A stretch of 20,735 nucleotides of DNA from Spirochaetota bacterium. GTDB taxonomy: Bacteria > Spirochaetota > UBA4802 > JAFGJZ01. The notes under the pieces are model-generated. The model did not search any database. It was given only the letters and a program-made list of their open reading frames with translations, and was not told where the DNA came from. Below, piece by piece: positions 13,066 to 20,735 of the stretch. Position 1 is the stretch's first letter. Each line of letters opens with the position of its first letter. The translations under genes and the position numbers were made by a program. The stretch lies in NCBI GenBank assembly GCA_022704645.1, contig JAKJGA010000016.1, positions 1-20,735 of the forward strand. The letters run 5' to 3'.

Positions 13066-14165
13066 CTGATAAATACTCTGGGAACTCTTTTTGATATATT
13101 GCACGTTATTTCGTAAGGAATAGTGTTTATTGCTGAAGCGATAGTCTGAGCGGTTATAGCTTCTTTTCCGAACAAGATGACTTCTTCGCCGGCATCGTAA
13201 ACATCATCGAAGGTGTTGATTAAAATCTGATCCATACAGACTCTTCCCGCAACGGGGTAGAGTCTGTTTCTTATTATTACATGTGCGTTGTTTGAAAGTA
13301 GCCTGTTGTAGCCGTCTCCGTAACCGATTGCGGCAGTTGCTATGTTTGAGTCCTTATCCGGAGCATAAGTCAATCCGTATGAAAGCCCTGTTCCTTTTTT
13401 TACTCTTTTTGAAAAAATAATTCTGCTTTTTAAGGTCATCACCGGAATAAAATTATCTTCCGTTTCTACAGGCGGATACCCATAGCAGACGATTCCCGCT
13501 CTAACCATGTCAAGATGCGTTTCTTTAAATTTTAATATTGCGCCGCTGTTTGCCATATGCTTTATGAGTTTAGTGCCGCTGATGTTTTCTGCGAGTGATG
13601 CAGCAGATTTGAATTTATGTATCTGAGTTTCGTTGAAAATGCCGTCGTCGGAATCAGACACCGGCATATGAGTGAATATTCCTTCAAGCTTTATATTCTT
13701 TGAGGATATTAACAGCTTTGTAAGTTCTTCTATTTCGTCAAATGAACAACCGATTCTGCCCATTCCGGTGTCTGTTTTAATATGAACGCGTATTGTTTTG
13801 CTGATTTTAGCGGAAAGCTCAACGAGCATACGGGCAAAATGAATATCTGCTACCGAAATAATAAGTGAATTGTTAACAGCTTCCATGATGCAGTCAGCAT
13901 CACGAAGTATCAATCCAAGAAGAAGAATGTCGGACTTGATTCCGGATTTTCTCAGTTCTCGTCCTTCTTCTATTGACGCTACACCGAAAGCATCAGCCAG
14001 TTTTTCGTTTTCGCAGAATCCGGATATTTCGACCGCGCCGTGTCCGTACGCGTCGGCTTTTACCGCCATGAGGATTCTTGAATTTCCGCAATGCTGTCTC
14101 AATATGCCCAGATTGTGTTTTATTGCTTTTAAATCTATTTCAGCGAATGTTCCGCGGCAGTTCAT
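13062..14165 (-). CDS. alr: Alanine racemase
   Basis: The enzyme interconverts L- and D-alanine for peptidoglycan, using pyridoxal phosphate. With the start at the ATG complement 14163-14165 (AGGATAC seven bases before it) it has 367 residues, the usual Alr length; a longer frame starting at 14252 adds 29 residues that look unlike Alr. The PLP lysine lies in AVKADAYGHG (K36). The catalytic tyrosine lies in GLSYGLTYAP (Y263), very near position 265 of the well-studied enzyme. VCMDQILINT marks the C-terminal domain. It is transcribed away from the aro operon, with 244 bp between them, and meets the small motility-like gene tail to tail. Confidence 0.95.
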   Translation of the reverse strand: MNCRGTFAEIDLKAIKHNLGILRQHCGNSRILMAVKADAYGHGAVEISGFCENEKLADAFGVASIEEGRELRKSGIKSDILLLGLILRDADCIMEAVNNSLIISVADIHFARMLVELSAKISKTIRVHIKTDTGMGRIGCSFDEIEELTKLLISSKNIKLEGIFTHMPVSDSDDGIFNETQIHKFKSAASLAENISGTKLIKHMANSGAILKFKETHLDMVRAGIVCYGYPPVETEDNFIPVMTLKSRIIFSKRVKKGTGLSYGLTYAPDKDSNIATAAIGYGDGYNRLLSNNAHVIIRNRLYPVAGRVCMDQILINTFDDVYDAGEEVILFGKEAITAQTIASAINTIPYEITCNISKRVPRVFIS

Positions 14166-14409
14166 TTTGTATCCTGTGGAGAAAATTGATTTCTTAAGTA
14201 AAAGTCCGAATGAAATCTGTGGTAAGAATGATTTTTGTTTGATTTTATGCAAGAAAAAAAGAAATTAAATGACAATCATTGTTTTTAACGCTATTTAATG
14301 AATGTGTAATGCTGATTAAGCTTCGGGAATATTTCTTGACTCATGCGTTGGCTGGAAATGAATTGTAAGTATTCATAATGAAAATGATGTCTTTAATATA
14401 TGAGGTGAT
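14166..14409. promoter_or_regulatory. Divergent promoter region between alr and the aro operon
   Basis: The 244 bp must hold promoters for alr (minus) and aroF (plus). On the plus strand TTGACT (14336-14341) is a possible -35 box for aroF, with no convincing -10 at normal distance. No T-box, riboswitch or aromatic-rich leader peptide was recognised. GAGGTGAT (14402-14409) is the aroF ribosome binding site. Confidence 0.35.
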
Positions 14410-15225
14410 ATGAAAAATCTTAAATTGGCTGCACTCGGCGCCGACAAAAAAAGAACAGTTGTGCAGGTAGGCAATGTCAAAATAGGCGAGGATTTTGTTG
14501 TAATGGCCGGTCCATGCGGAGTAGAAAGCGAAGAGCAGATGATTAACACGGCTATTGGTGTCAAAGAAGCCGGCGCGCATATAATCAGGGGCGGAGCGTT
14601 CAAGCCGAGAACTTCTCCTTACGCGTTTCAGGGTCTTGGTCTTAAGGGGCTTAAAATTCTTGCAAAGGCAAGCGAGATTACGGGTCTGCCTGTTATTACC
14701 GAAGTCGTCGATCCGCGTGACGTTTCATGGGTATGCGAATATGTCGATATTCTTCAGATCGGTGCGAGAAACATGCAGAACTTTACGCTTCTGCGCGAAG
14801 TAGGAAAATCAAATAAACCGGTTCTTTTGAAACGCGGCATGTATTCAACTCTTGCCGAGTGGCTTAACTGCGCGGAGTATATTCTTGCTGAAGGAAACCC
14901 TGATGTCATTCTTTGCGAGCGCGGCATCAGAACTTTTGAAACATATACAAGAAATACCCTTGATCTCAGTATTATTCCTGCTGTAAAAGAATGCACTCAT
15001 CTTCCGATTATCGTTGATCCAAGCCACGGAACAGGAAAAAAATCACTGATCGAACAGATGTCAATCGCCTCTGTTGCTGCCGGCGCTGACGGACTCGAAA
15101 TAGAAGTTCATTGTGATCCTTCAAGCGCTAAGAGCGATTCCGATCAGCAGTTGACTATTGATGAGTTTAAGCCTTTGATGGCTAAGCTTAATAAGACTGC
15201 AGAATTCATGAAATCGGTGATGTAG
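14410..15225 (+). CDS. aroF: 3-deoxy-7-phosphoheptulonate (DAHP) synthase, type Iβ
   Basis: This is the first enzyme of the shikimate pathway, joining phosphoenolpyruvate and erythrose 4-phosphate. The 271 residues show GPCGVE (34-39), the KPRTSPYAFQG loop (65-75) that contacts PEP, QIGARNMQNF (116-124 region), KRG (141-143) and DPSHGTGK (203-210) with the metal-binding histidine. The type Iβ (AroF/KdsA-like) form is indicated by the short length and the RTSPYAFQG signature. There is no N-terminal ACT-like regulatory domain, as in some Iβ enzymes, so feedback control by this polypeptide is not expected. GAGGTGAT lies just before the ATG. It opens an operon and is followed by aroB after one base. 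Confidence 0.95.
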   Translation: MKNLKLAALGADKKRTVVQVGNVKIGEDFVVMAGPCGVESEEQMINTAIGVKEAGAHIIRGGAFKPRTSPYAFQGLGLKGLKILAKASEITGLPVITEVVDPRDVSWVCEYVDILQIGARNMQNFTLLREVGKSNKPVLLKRGMYSTLAEWLNCAEYILAEGNPDVILCERGIRTFETYTRNTLDLSIIPAVKECTHLPIIVDPSHGTGKKSLIEQMSIASVAAGADGLEIEVHCDPSSAKSDSDQQLTIDEFKPLMAKLNKTAEFMKSVM

Positions 15226-15226
15226 T

Positions 15227-16267
15227 TTGAATGCCGTAAAAGTTTCGTCAAAAAGGGTGAACCGTTCTGTTATTCACGTGGGAGGCGGTTTCGCATCCCT
15301 TTCTTCGATGATTGATTTAAAAAAAACAATAATCATAACCGAGACGGAAGTTTTCAGGCTCTACGGAGATAAGTTTCCGTCCGCTCCGCTTATTGTTGCA
15401 GAACGGGGAGAAGCCGGCAAGACTATTGATTCAATCATGAATATTTGCGGAAAGCTTCTGTCAATGAATGCCGACCGCAAAAAATTCATTCTCGCAATCG
15501 GCGGAGGTGCTCTTACCGACGCGGTTGGTTTTGTCTCTTCAATTTTTTTGCGCGGTGTTCGTTTCGGATTTGTTCCGACGACTCTTCTTTCTCAGGTTGA
15601 TGCGAGCGTCGGCGGAAAGAACGGAATCAACTTCGGCGGTTACAAAAACATGATCGGCACAATCAATCAGCCAGAATTTGTTCTTTGTGATCCTTCATTC
15701 TTTAAAACACTTACTGATGAAGAATATCTTTCAGGTCTTGCCGAAGTTATCAAACATGCCGTTATAAAAGATAAAAAGTATTTTGAGAAAATAAAAAACA
15801 ACAGAGAATTGATTCTTAGCCGGGATGAAAAATTCATGTCTGAAATAGTTCTCCGTTCTGTTGAAATAAAAGCAGGTGTTGTGAGCCGTGATGAAACGGA
15901 GCAGGGTGAAAGAAAACTTCTCAATTTCGGGCATACTTTGGGTCATGCAGTTGAGATTCTTGAAAAGCTTCCTCATGGAATTGCCGTCGGTGCCGGCATG
16001 AATCTTGCCGCTGAAATATCAAGACGTTTGGGTTTTCTTTCTGACGAAGACTTTGTTCAGATACGCTCTCTTTTAGATTCATTCGGTTATCCGGCTTCTT
16101 CAGCTTCTTCCGCGGATGAGATTAAGCGCCTTGTTATGAAAGACAAGAAGCGTGAAGGAGAAGGGGTAAATTTCGTTCTTCTGAAAGGAATCGGAAAAAG
16201 TTTTTACAAAATGATAGATGTAAAAAAACTCGAGGTAATTATAGATGATATGTGTCGCCCTGTCTGA
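15227..16267 (+). CDS. aroB: 3-dehydroquinate synthase
   Basis: The enzyme cyclises DAHP to 3-dehydroquinate with NAD and a divalent metal. The start is TTG at 15227, one base after the aroF stop; GGTGA (15216-15220) inside aroF can serve as its ribosome binding site, and an ATG at 15231 is out of frame. The 346-residue protein has the NAD-binding GGGALTD (92-98), FVPTTLLSQVDASVGGKNGI (115-134), the metal-ligand glutamate in LAEVIKH (E173) and the histidines of GHTLGH (H236) and LPHG (H250). The E-to-first-H distance equals that in E. coli, and the loop before the last histidine is three residues shorter. Its end overlaps aroD by 23 bases. Confidence 0.95.
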   Translation: MNAVKVSSKRVNRSVIHVGGGFASLSSMIDLKKTIIITETEVFRLYGDKFPSAPLIVAERGEAGKTIDSIMNICGKLLSMNADRKKFILAIGGGALTDAVGFVSSIFLRGVRFGFVPTTLLSQVDASVGGKNGINFGGYKNMIGTINQPEFVLCDPSFFKTLTDEEYLSGLAEVIKHAVIKDKKYFEKIKNNRELILSRDEKFMSEIVLRSVEIKAGVVSRDETEQGERKLLNFGHTLGHAVEILEKLPHGIAVGAGMNLAAEISRRLGFLSDEDFVQIRSLLDSFGYPASSASSADEIKRLVMKDKKREGEGVNFVLLKGIGKSFYKMIDVKKLEVIIDDMCRPV

Positions 16268-16871
16268 CAAGAAGTCACTTGAAGATATCAATAAATTCAA
16301 ATTAGCCGAGCTTCGTCTTGATATGCTTAAACTTGATGATGCCGAGATCTCGGATGTATTTTCAAAGAATAAAAATCTGATAGCGACATGCCGTGAAACA
16401 TACTACAGCAGGGAAGAACGCCTGTTCATCCTGAAAAATGCTGTTTCATCAGGTGCGGCTTATGTTGATGTTGAAATTGAAGCTGATGCTGAATTTAAAA
16501 AAGAAATTATACCGCTTGCCAAAAGCAAAAACTGCAAAGTTATTATTTCTTATCATAATTTTGACAATACACCGTCAAAAGAAGATCTTGAAAATATTAT
16601 CATAGAGTCGCTTAAAGACGGCGCGGATGTGGTTAAGATTACTACTTTCGCAAATTCTCCTGAAGACGCGGCGCGAGTCCTTTCTCTTTACTGCGTTAAC
16701 CGTCCGCGTCCGCTTACCGCTTTCTGCATGGGGGATGCCGGAAGAATCACGCGTGTTGCATGCGTCAGACTGGGAGCTCCCTTTACCTATGCTTCATATT
16801 CGCAGGCGACTCAGACTGCAAACGGTCAGATATATTACGAAGACATGAGGTATATCTTTGACCGCATTTAA
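16245..16871 (+). CDS. aroD: Type I 3-dehydroquinate dehydratase
   Basis: The enzyme dehydrates 3-dehydroquinate to 3-dehydroshikimate through a Schiff base. The start at ATG 16245 has GAGG at 16232-16235 and lies inside the aroB end. Key residues are in place: ELRLD (22-26), H104 in ISYHNF and the Schiff-base K131 in VVKITTF. The 27-residue distance between them is the same as in E. coli. MGDAGRITR (162-170) holds the substrate-binding arginine. At 208 residues it is shorter than most type I enzymes (about 220-250) but all catalytic parts are present. It overlaps the next gene by 14 bases. Confidence 0.93.
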   Translation: MICVALSDKKSLEDINKFKLAELRLDMLKLDDAEISDVFSKNKNLIATCRETYYSREERLFILKNAVSSGAAYVDVEIEADAEFKKEIIPLAKSKNCKVIISYHNFDNTPSKEDLENIIIESLKDGADVVKITTFANSPEDAARVLSLYCVNRPRPLTAFCMGDAGRITRVACVRLGAPFTYASYSQATQTANGQIYYEDMRYIFDRI

Positions 16872-18141
16872 ATTATACGCTGTATGCGGTAATCCGGTAC
16901 TTCACAGCAAATCGCCTGATATTTACAATATGCTTTTTGAAAAACACGGTATCGACGCACGCTATATCCGCGTGCGTCCCGAAAACGCTTCCGAAGCGCT
17001 TTCAATATATGATTCACTCGGATTTTCCGGAATGAACGTAACAGCACCTTTCAAGGAAGATTTGTGTTCTATCCTTTCAAACAAAAAAGAAGACGTAATT
17101 CTAACCGGTGCAGTAAATACAATTTCCGGAAAAGACAAGTCGGCTTTTAATACTGATATTTACGGAGTCGAATCGACTCTCAGAATGAAATCGGCTGTAT
17201 CGGGAATGAAAGCCGTTGTGCTCGGTGCCGGGGGGGCTGCGAAAGCCGCTGTATGCGCATTGAAAAATATCGGTGCTGATATTACAATAATCAACCGCAC
17301 AGAGGAAAAGGCAAAGCTTATTGCTGAGAAGTATTCGGTTAAGCATTCTCCTTTTTCAGAATTAAAAAATGAAATCGAATCATGCAATATTTTGGTTTCG
17401 ACTCTTCCGGCATCAGCTTCAACTTCTGCCGCTGATTATATTCATCCGGGTATGATTGTTCTGGATGCTATATATAAGGATTCGTCTCTTGAAGCAATGG
17501 CTGTAAACCGTGGCGCAAAATTTGCAAAGGGCATTGACTGGCTTATAAATCAAGGCATAAAGTCTTTTGAAATATATACAGGCAAAAGCGCTTCGTATGA
17601 AGAAACTGCTTCTTCTTTTAATCCCGAAAATGTACTCGGCAGAAAAGAAAGAATTGCATTAATAGGATTCATGGGTTCGGGTAAATCAACAGTCGGTAAA
17701 ATTCTTGCGGAAAAAACCGGAAGGGATTTTTATGATATTGACGGGCTTATTGAAAAAAAATCCGGAAAGAGTATAAATGATATATTTGCAACATCCGGTG
17801 CCGATTATTTCAGAAGTCTGGAAAGTGAAGTGCTGGCTGAAGTTCTGAATTATAAAAATTCAGTAATTTCGTGCGGCGGGGGAATCATTCTGCGGAAAGA
17901 AAATGTTTCCTTGCTCAAGGAATCGGCTGTAACGGTCTGGATCCATGCTTCGATTGATGCATCCGTAAAAAGATTGGATTCATCGCGTCCTCTTCTTAAT
18001 GTTGAAGATCCGGTGCAGCGCGCCATGGAACTTTTTTCAGAAAGAAAGAAGTTATATGCTATAGCATGTGATCTATTGGTTTCAAACGAAAATAAAACTG
18101 CTGAAAAATGTGCGGAAATAATATATGAAGAAATACGTTAA
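16858..18141 (+). CDS. aroE-aroK: Fused shikimate dehydrogenase-shikimate kinase
   Basis: One 427-residue protein carries two consecutive pathway steps. Residues 1-~250 are shikimate dehydrogenase: NPVLHSKSP (12-20) binds shikimate, NVTAPFKED (60-68) holds the catalytic lysine K66, FNTD (97-100) the aspartate partner, and GAGGAA (123-128) the NADP site. Residues ~262-427 are shikimate kinase: P-loop GFMGSGKS (270-277), YDIDGLIE with the D-x-D pair, SCGGGIILR for substrate binding, and SSRPLL in the lid/adenine region. No stop or frameshift separates the parts. Start is TTG at 16858, with GAGG at 16847-16850. It overlaps aroD by 14 bases and aroA by 17. Substrate passing between domains is possible but not shown. 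Confidence 0.95.
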   Translation: MTAFKLYAVCGNPVLHSKSPDIYNMLFEKHGIDARYIRVRPENASEALSIYDSLGFSGMNVTAPFKEDLCSILSNKKEDVILTGAVNTISGKDKSAFNTDIYGVESTLRMKSAVSGMKAVVLGAGGAAKAAVCALKNIGADITIINRTEEKAKLIAEKYSVKHSPFSELKNEIESCNILVSTLPASASTSAADYIHPGMIVLDAIYKDSSLEAMAVNRGAKFAKGIDWLINQGIKSFEIYTGKSASYEETASSFNPENVLGRKERIALIGFMGSGKSTVGKILAEKTGRDFYDIDGLIEKKSGKSINDIFATSGADYFRSLESEVLAEVLNYKNSVISCGGGIILRKENVSLLKESAVTVWIHASIDASVKRLDSSRPLLNVEDPVQRAMELFSERKKLYAIACDLLVSNENKTAEKCAEIIYEEIR

Positions 18142-19393
18142 AATATCATCTGTAAAAGGCTCAATGCGCATATCTGCTTCCAAAAGCGCCGCTCAAAGAG
18201 CTGTGGCCTGCGCGCTGCTTGCGAAAGGCGAATCGGTTATAAAAAATATTGATCTATGCGACGACATTGAAGCTGCCGTAAGAGCTGCAACTGCTTTGGG
18301 TGCAGCATTTAACTGGAACGGTTCGTCACTGGAAGTAACGGGTGGACTGAAAAAAACCGATGCTTCGATAGACTGCGGTGAAGCGGGTCTTTCAATGAGA
18401 ATGTTCGCCCCTATTGCGTCTTTACTTTCTGATGAAATAACATTATGCGCAAAAGGTTCTCTGACGCGCCGTCCTCTCGATATGATTGCCGCGCCGCTCA
18501 AGGAGCTCGGAGCTGATATTGAACTTATCGGAGAAAACGTTAAACACGGTGCTCCGGTAAAAATCCGGGGGCCATTGAAGGGCGGAACAGTTCATGTTGA
18601 CGGTTCTGTCAGTTCTCAGTTTTTGACAGGTCTTTTAATTGCACTCACTCAGACAGAATCTGATTCGGAAGTGATTGTTGATAATCTAAAAAGCAAACCA
18701 TATGTTGCGATGACACTTGATATGGTCAAACAGTTCGGCGGCAAAATCATCAATCACGATTTCAAGCGTTTTGAAGTTAAGCATTCTCCGTTTACATCCG
18801 GAGCTATAGATGTTGAAGGCGACTGGAGTTCGGCTTCTTTTATAATATGCACGGCAGCTCTTGCCGGAGATGTTGTTATAAAAAATCTCTTAAAAAATTC
18901 GCTTCAAGCGGATATTGCCGTTCTTAAAGCGATTGAAAAAGCCGGAGTGAATTTTTCATTTGTAGGTGATTCGCTTCTCGTCAACAAATCAAAAGTTGAG
19001 TCTTTTGATTTTGACGCTTCCGACTGCCCTGATCTTTTTCCTCCGCTTGCCGCTCTTGCTGCGCGCGCTGAAGGAATCAGCAGAATCCGCGGAGTATCAA
19101 GGCTGACTCATAAAGAAAGCAACCGTGCGGCAGCTATTGCAGAAGAGTTTGCGCGCGCCGGTATTGAGATTGAAATTGATTATCCTGATGATATTATGAT
19201 AATTAACGGCGGAGAAGTTAAATCATGCGAGATGGATTCGAGAAACGATCATCGTATGGCAATGTGTCCTGCTGTACTTTTCGCCGGCAGCGGAAAGAAA
19301 GTTCTCATAAATAATGCTGATGCCGTTGCAAAAAGTTATCCTCTTTTTTTCAATGATTTGAAAACAATAGGCGCGGAGGTCGGTGATGAATAG
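18125..19393 (+). CDS. aroA: 3-phosphoshikimate 1-carboxyvinyltransferase (EPSP synthase)
   Basis: The enzyme transfers the enolpyruvyl group of PEP to shikimate 3-phosphate. The 422 residues show SASKSAAQRA (17-26; K20, S21 and R25 contact substrates), DCGEAGLSMRM (83-93) in place of the usual LGNAGT-x-MR, SLTRRPLD (112-119), DGSVSSQFLTGLLIA (159-173) and NDHRMAM (374-380). The GEAGL variant is seen in divergent EPSP synthases, so substrate or inhibitor response cannot be read off directly. Start ATG 18125 lies 17 bases inside the kinase end. It is followed by aroC with 8 bases of overlap. Confidence 0.94.
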   Translation: MKKYVKISSVKGSMRISASKSAAQRAVACALLAKGESVIKNIDLCDDIEAAVRAATALGAAFNWNGSSLEVTGGLKKTDASIDCGEAGLSMRMFAPIASLLSDEITLCAKGSLTRRPLDMIAAPLKELGADIELIGENVKHGAPVKIRGPLKGGTVHVDGSVSSQFLTGLLIALTQTESDSEVIVDNLKSKPYVAMTLDMVKQFGGKIINHDFKRFEVKHSPFTSGAIDVEGDWSSASFIICTAALAGDVVIKNLLKNSLQADIAVLKAIEKAGVNFSFVGDSLLVNKSKVESFDFDASDCPDLFPPLAALAARAEGISRIRGVSRLTHKESNRAAAIAEEFARAGIEIEIDYPDDIMIINGGEVKSCEMDSRNDHRMAMCPAVLFAGSGKKVLINNADAVAKSYPLFFNDLKTIGAEVGDE

Positions 19394-20363
19394 TTTCGGA
19401 AGAATATTCCGCGTTTCAATTTTCGGAGAATCTCACGGAAAATCCGTAGGAGTTGTAATCGACGGAGTCCGTCCGGGCATTTCTATTTCCAAAGAAGATT
19501 TTGAAGCCGATCTTTCAAGAAGAAGAGGCGGTTCGGTGCGCGGAAGTACAACAAGAAGCGAAAGCGATATTCCTGAGTTTTTCAGCGGAGTATGTGACGG
19601 AAAAACCACCGGCGCACCTCTTGCCGTAATTTTTGCGAACAATAATACAATGTCTAAGGATTATTCTGAATTCAAATCTCATCCGCGGCCGGGGCATTCT
19701 GATTTTGCCGCGATGAAAAAATATAACGGTTTCAATGATATCCGCGGCGGCGGTCACTTCTCAGCGCGTTTGACGGCGGGTCTTGTAGCGGCGGGAGTCA
19801 TAGCAAAGAAGATGCTTGACGGTGTTACATTCAATGCAGAGCTGATTTCTGCAGGCGGAAGGAAAGATGTTAGCGAAGCAGTCGAAGAAGCTCTGAAGGC
19901 TTCCGACAGCATCGGAGGATTGATTGAATGCAGAATTAACGGAGTCAGATGCGGAATCGGTGAGCCTTTTTTCGGTTCTGTCGAATCCGAAATCGCACGC
20001 ATTCTCTTTTCTATTCCTGCGGTGAAGGGTGTGGAGTTCGGCGCCGGAATGAAATCTTCAGAAATGAAGGGGAGTGAGTTTAATGATAAATTCATTGATT
20101 CGACCGGAAAAACTTCATCCAATAACAGTGGTGGAATTAATGGCGGAATAGCTAATGGAAATGAAATCATTTTCCGCGCAGCGTTCCGTCCGACTCCGAG
20201 CATCTTTTCGGCTCAGAATACGTTTAATTTTGCTTCAGGAAAAATGGAAGAGCTTGTGATAAAGGGCAGGCATGATTCATGCGTTGCTCTCCGCGCGCCG
20301 GTCATTGTTGAAGCGGCAGCTGCAATTGCTCTTTGTGATTTATATTTGTCTGCTCAGAGATAA
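19386..20363 (+). CDS. aroC: Chorismate synthase
   Basis: The enzyme makes chorismate from EPSP with reduced FMN, the last common step. I start it at ATG 19386 because GGAGG (19375-19379) lies six bases before it; a GTG three bases upstream is in frame but less well placed. The 325 residues show IFGESHGKSVG near the N-terminus, RRRGGSVRGSTTR, DIRGGGHFSARLTAGLVAAG and the C-terminal RHDSCVALRAPVIVEAAAA. Usual length is about 350-390, so this is a short form that probably lacks peripheral loops. It overlaps aroA by eight bases and precedes pheA by 14. Confidence 0.93.
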   Translation: MNSFGRIFRVSIFGESHGKSVGVVIDGVRPGISISKEDFEADLSRRRGGSVRGSTTRSESDIPEFFSGVCDGKTTGAPLAVIFANNNTMSKDYSEFKSHPRPGHSDFAAMKKYNGFNDIRGGGHFSARLTAGLVAAGVIAKKMLDGVTFNAELISAGGRKDVSEAVEEALKASDSIGGLIECRINGVRCGIGEPFFGSVESEIARILFSIPAVKGVEFGAGMKSSEMKGSEFNDKFIDSTGKTSSNNSGGINGGIANGNEIIFRAAFRPTPSIFSAQNTFNFASGKMEELVIKGRHDSCVALRAPVIVEAAAAIALCDLYLSAQR

Positions 20364-20377
20364 TTACGGAGGAATAT

Positions 20378-20735
20378 ATGGATTTGAAAAAAATCAGAGA
20401 AGAAATCGATCTAAAGGATTCACTTATAGTAAAGCTTCTCAACGACCGTATGGAACTTGCGATTCTTTCGACAAAGCTCAAAACAAAAATTGAAGACGGA
20501 GACAGGGAAAACCAGGTCATTGAAAACATAAAATTAAACGCGCGCGGTCTAATCGATCCGGAATTCTGCGCGAATCTATATAAGCAGATTATGACTGAGA
20601 GCAAAAGACTCCAGAGTAAAAATTATTCGGTGATAGGTTTTGCCGGTGAGCACGGAGCTTATGCCGAGCATGCCGCGCGCGAATGGAATGATGTTCTGGT
20701 TCCGGTGCCGTGCCTGGATGCATCATCTGTATTTG
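20378..20735 (+). CDS. pheA: Chorismate mutase/prephenate dehydratase, N-terminal part (cut by window)
   Basis: The ATG at 20378 has GGAGGA (20368-20373 region) before it. The visible 119 codons begin with an AroQ-type chorismate mutase: IREEID (R7), NDRMELA (R24) and K35, which keep the distances of the catalytic R11, R28 and K39 of the E. coli P-protein. After a linker (about residues 80-88) the frame goes into SVIGFAGEHGAYAEHAA, the start of prephenate dehydratase, though less typical than the usual 'YLGPxGTFS'. The gene therefore makes prephenate and then phenylpyruvate. The dehydratase and any ACT domain lie outside the window. It is the last visible gene of the aro operon. Confidence 0.9.
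   Translation, partial: MDLKKIREEIDLKDSLIVKLLNDRMELAILSTKLKTKIEDGDRENQVIENIKLNARGLIDPEFCANLYKQIMTESKRLQSKNYSVIGFAGEHGAYAEHAAREWNDVLVPVPCLDASSVF

Noticed and set aside
14166..14252. N-terminal extension of alanine racemase by 29 residues
   Set aside because: The extension is unlike Alr, and the internal ATG has a good ribosome binding site and gives the usual length.
14378..14413. An 11-residue leader peptide (MKMMSLIYEVI) before aroF that overlaps its ATG
   Set aside because: It has no ribosome binding site, only one aromatic residue and no visible attenuator hairpins.

Overview
The window comes from a bacterium of moderate to low GC. Envelope clues suggest a Gram-negative type: a lipoprotein with a lipobox and LysM domain, a secreted propeller-like protein, and a small barrel-like protein. 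A 54-residue protein resembles YjfB-type putative motility proteins. A spirochaete-like or other anaerobic lineage would fit, but I cannot assign a phylum from sequence alone. No rRNA, tRNA or CRISPR array was seen.

The left third (1-6240) is an accessory, defence-like region with long intergenic gaps. It starts with the C-terminal part of a large restriction-type helicase cut by the window edge. An HU-like DNA-binding protein follows, then a 115-bp cluster of nested inverted repeats and a SUKH-like lone immunity gene. Next comes a very AT-rich three-gene unit (2923-4134): a putative ADP-ribosyltransferase toxin, a small overlapping partner, and a SecB-like chaperone. This is the layout of a toxin-antitoxin-chaperone (TAC) system and resembles CmdTAC phage defence; it is the most interesting item here. 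Downstream, on the minus strand, lie an exported immunity-like gene and a RelE-type toxin-antitoxin pair. The pair sits between two identical 200-bp direct repeats (4998-5197 and 5962-6161) that are rich in hairpins.

The middle (6283-13065) looks chromosomal: a DinG-family helicase with an intact Fe-S cysteine set, then a chain of four genes with 4-nt start/stop overlaps (LysM lipoprotein, secreted propeller-like protein, small membrane protein, YacP/NYN nuclease). A small exported protein and the 54-residue gene follow. The latter overlaps tail to tail with alanine racemase (alr, minus strand).

The right part (14410-20735) is a tight plus-strand operon for aromatic amino acid synthesis: aroF, aroB, aroD, a fused aroE-aroK, aroA, aroC, and the start of a chorismate mutase/prephenate dehydratase gene (pheA, cut by the edge). 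The gene order follows pathway steps 1 to 7 and then the phenylalanine branch, and most junctions overlap. The operon would turn phosphoenolpyruvate plus erythrose 4-phosphate into chorismate and then phenylpyruvate.
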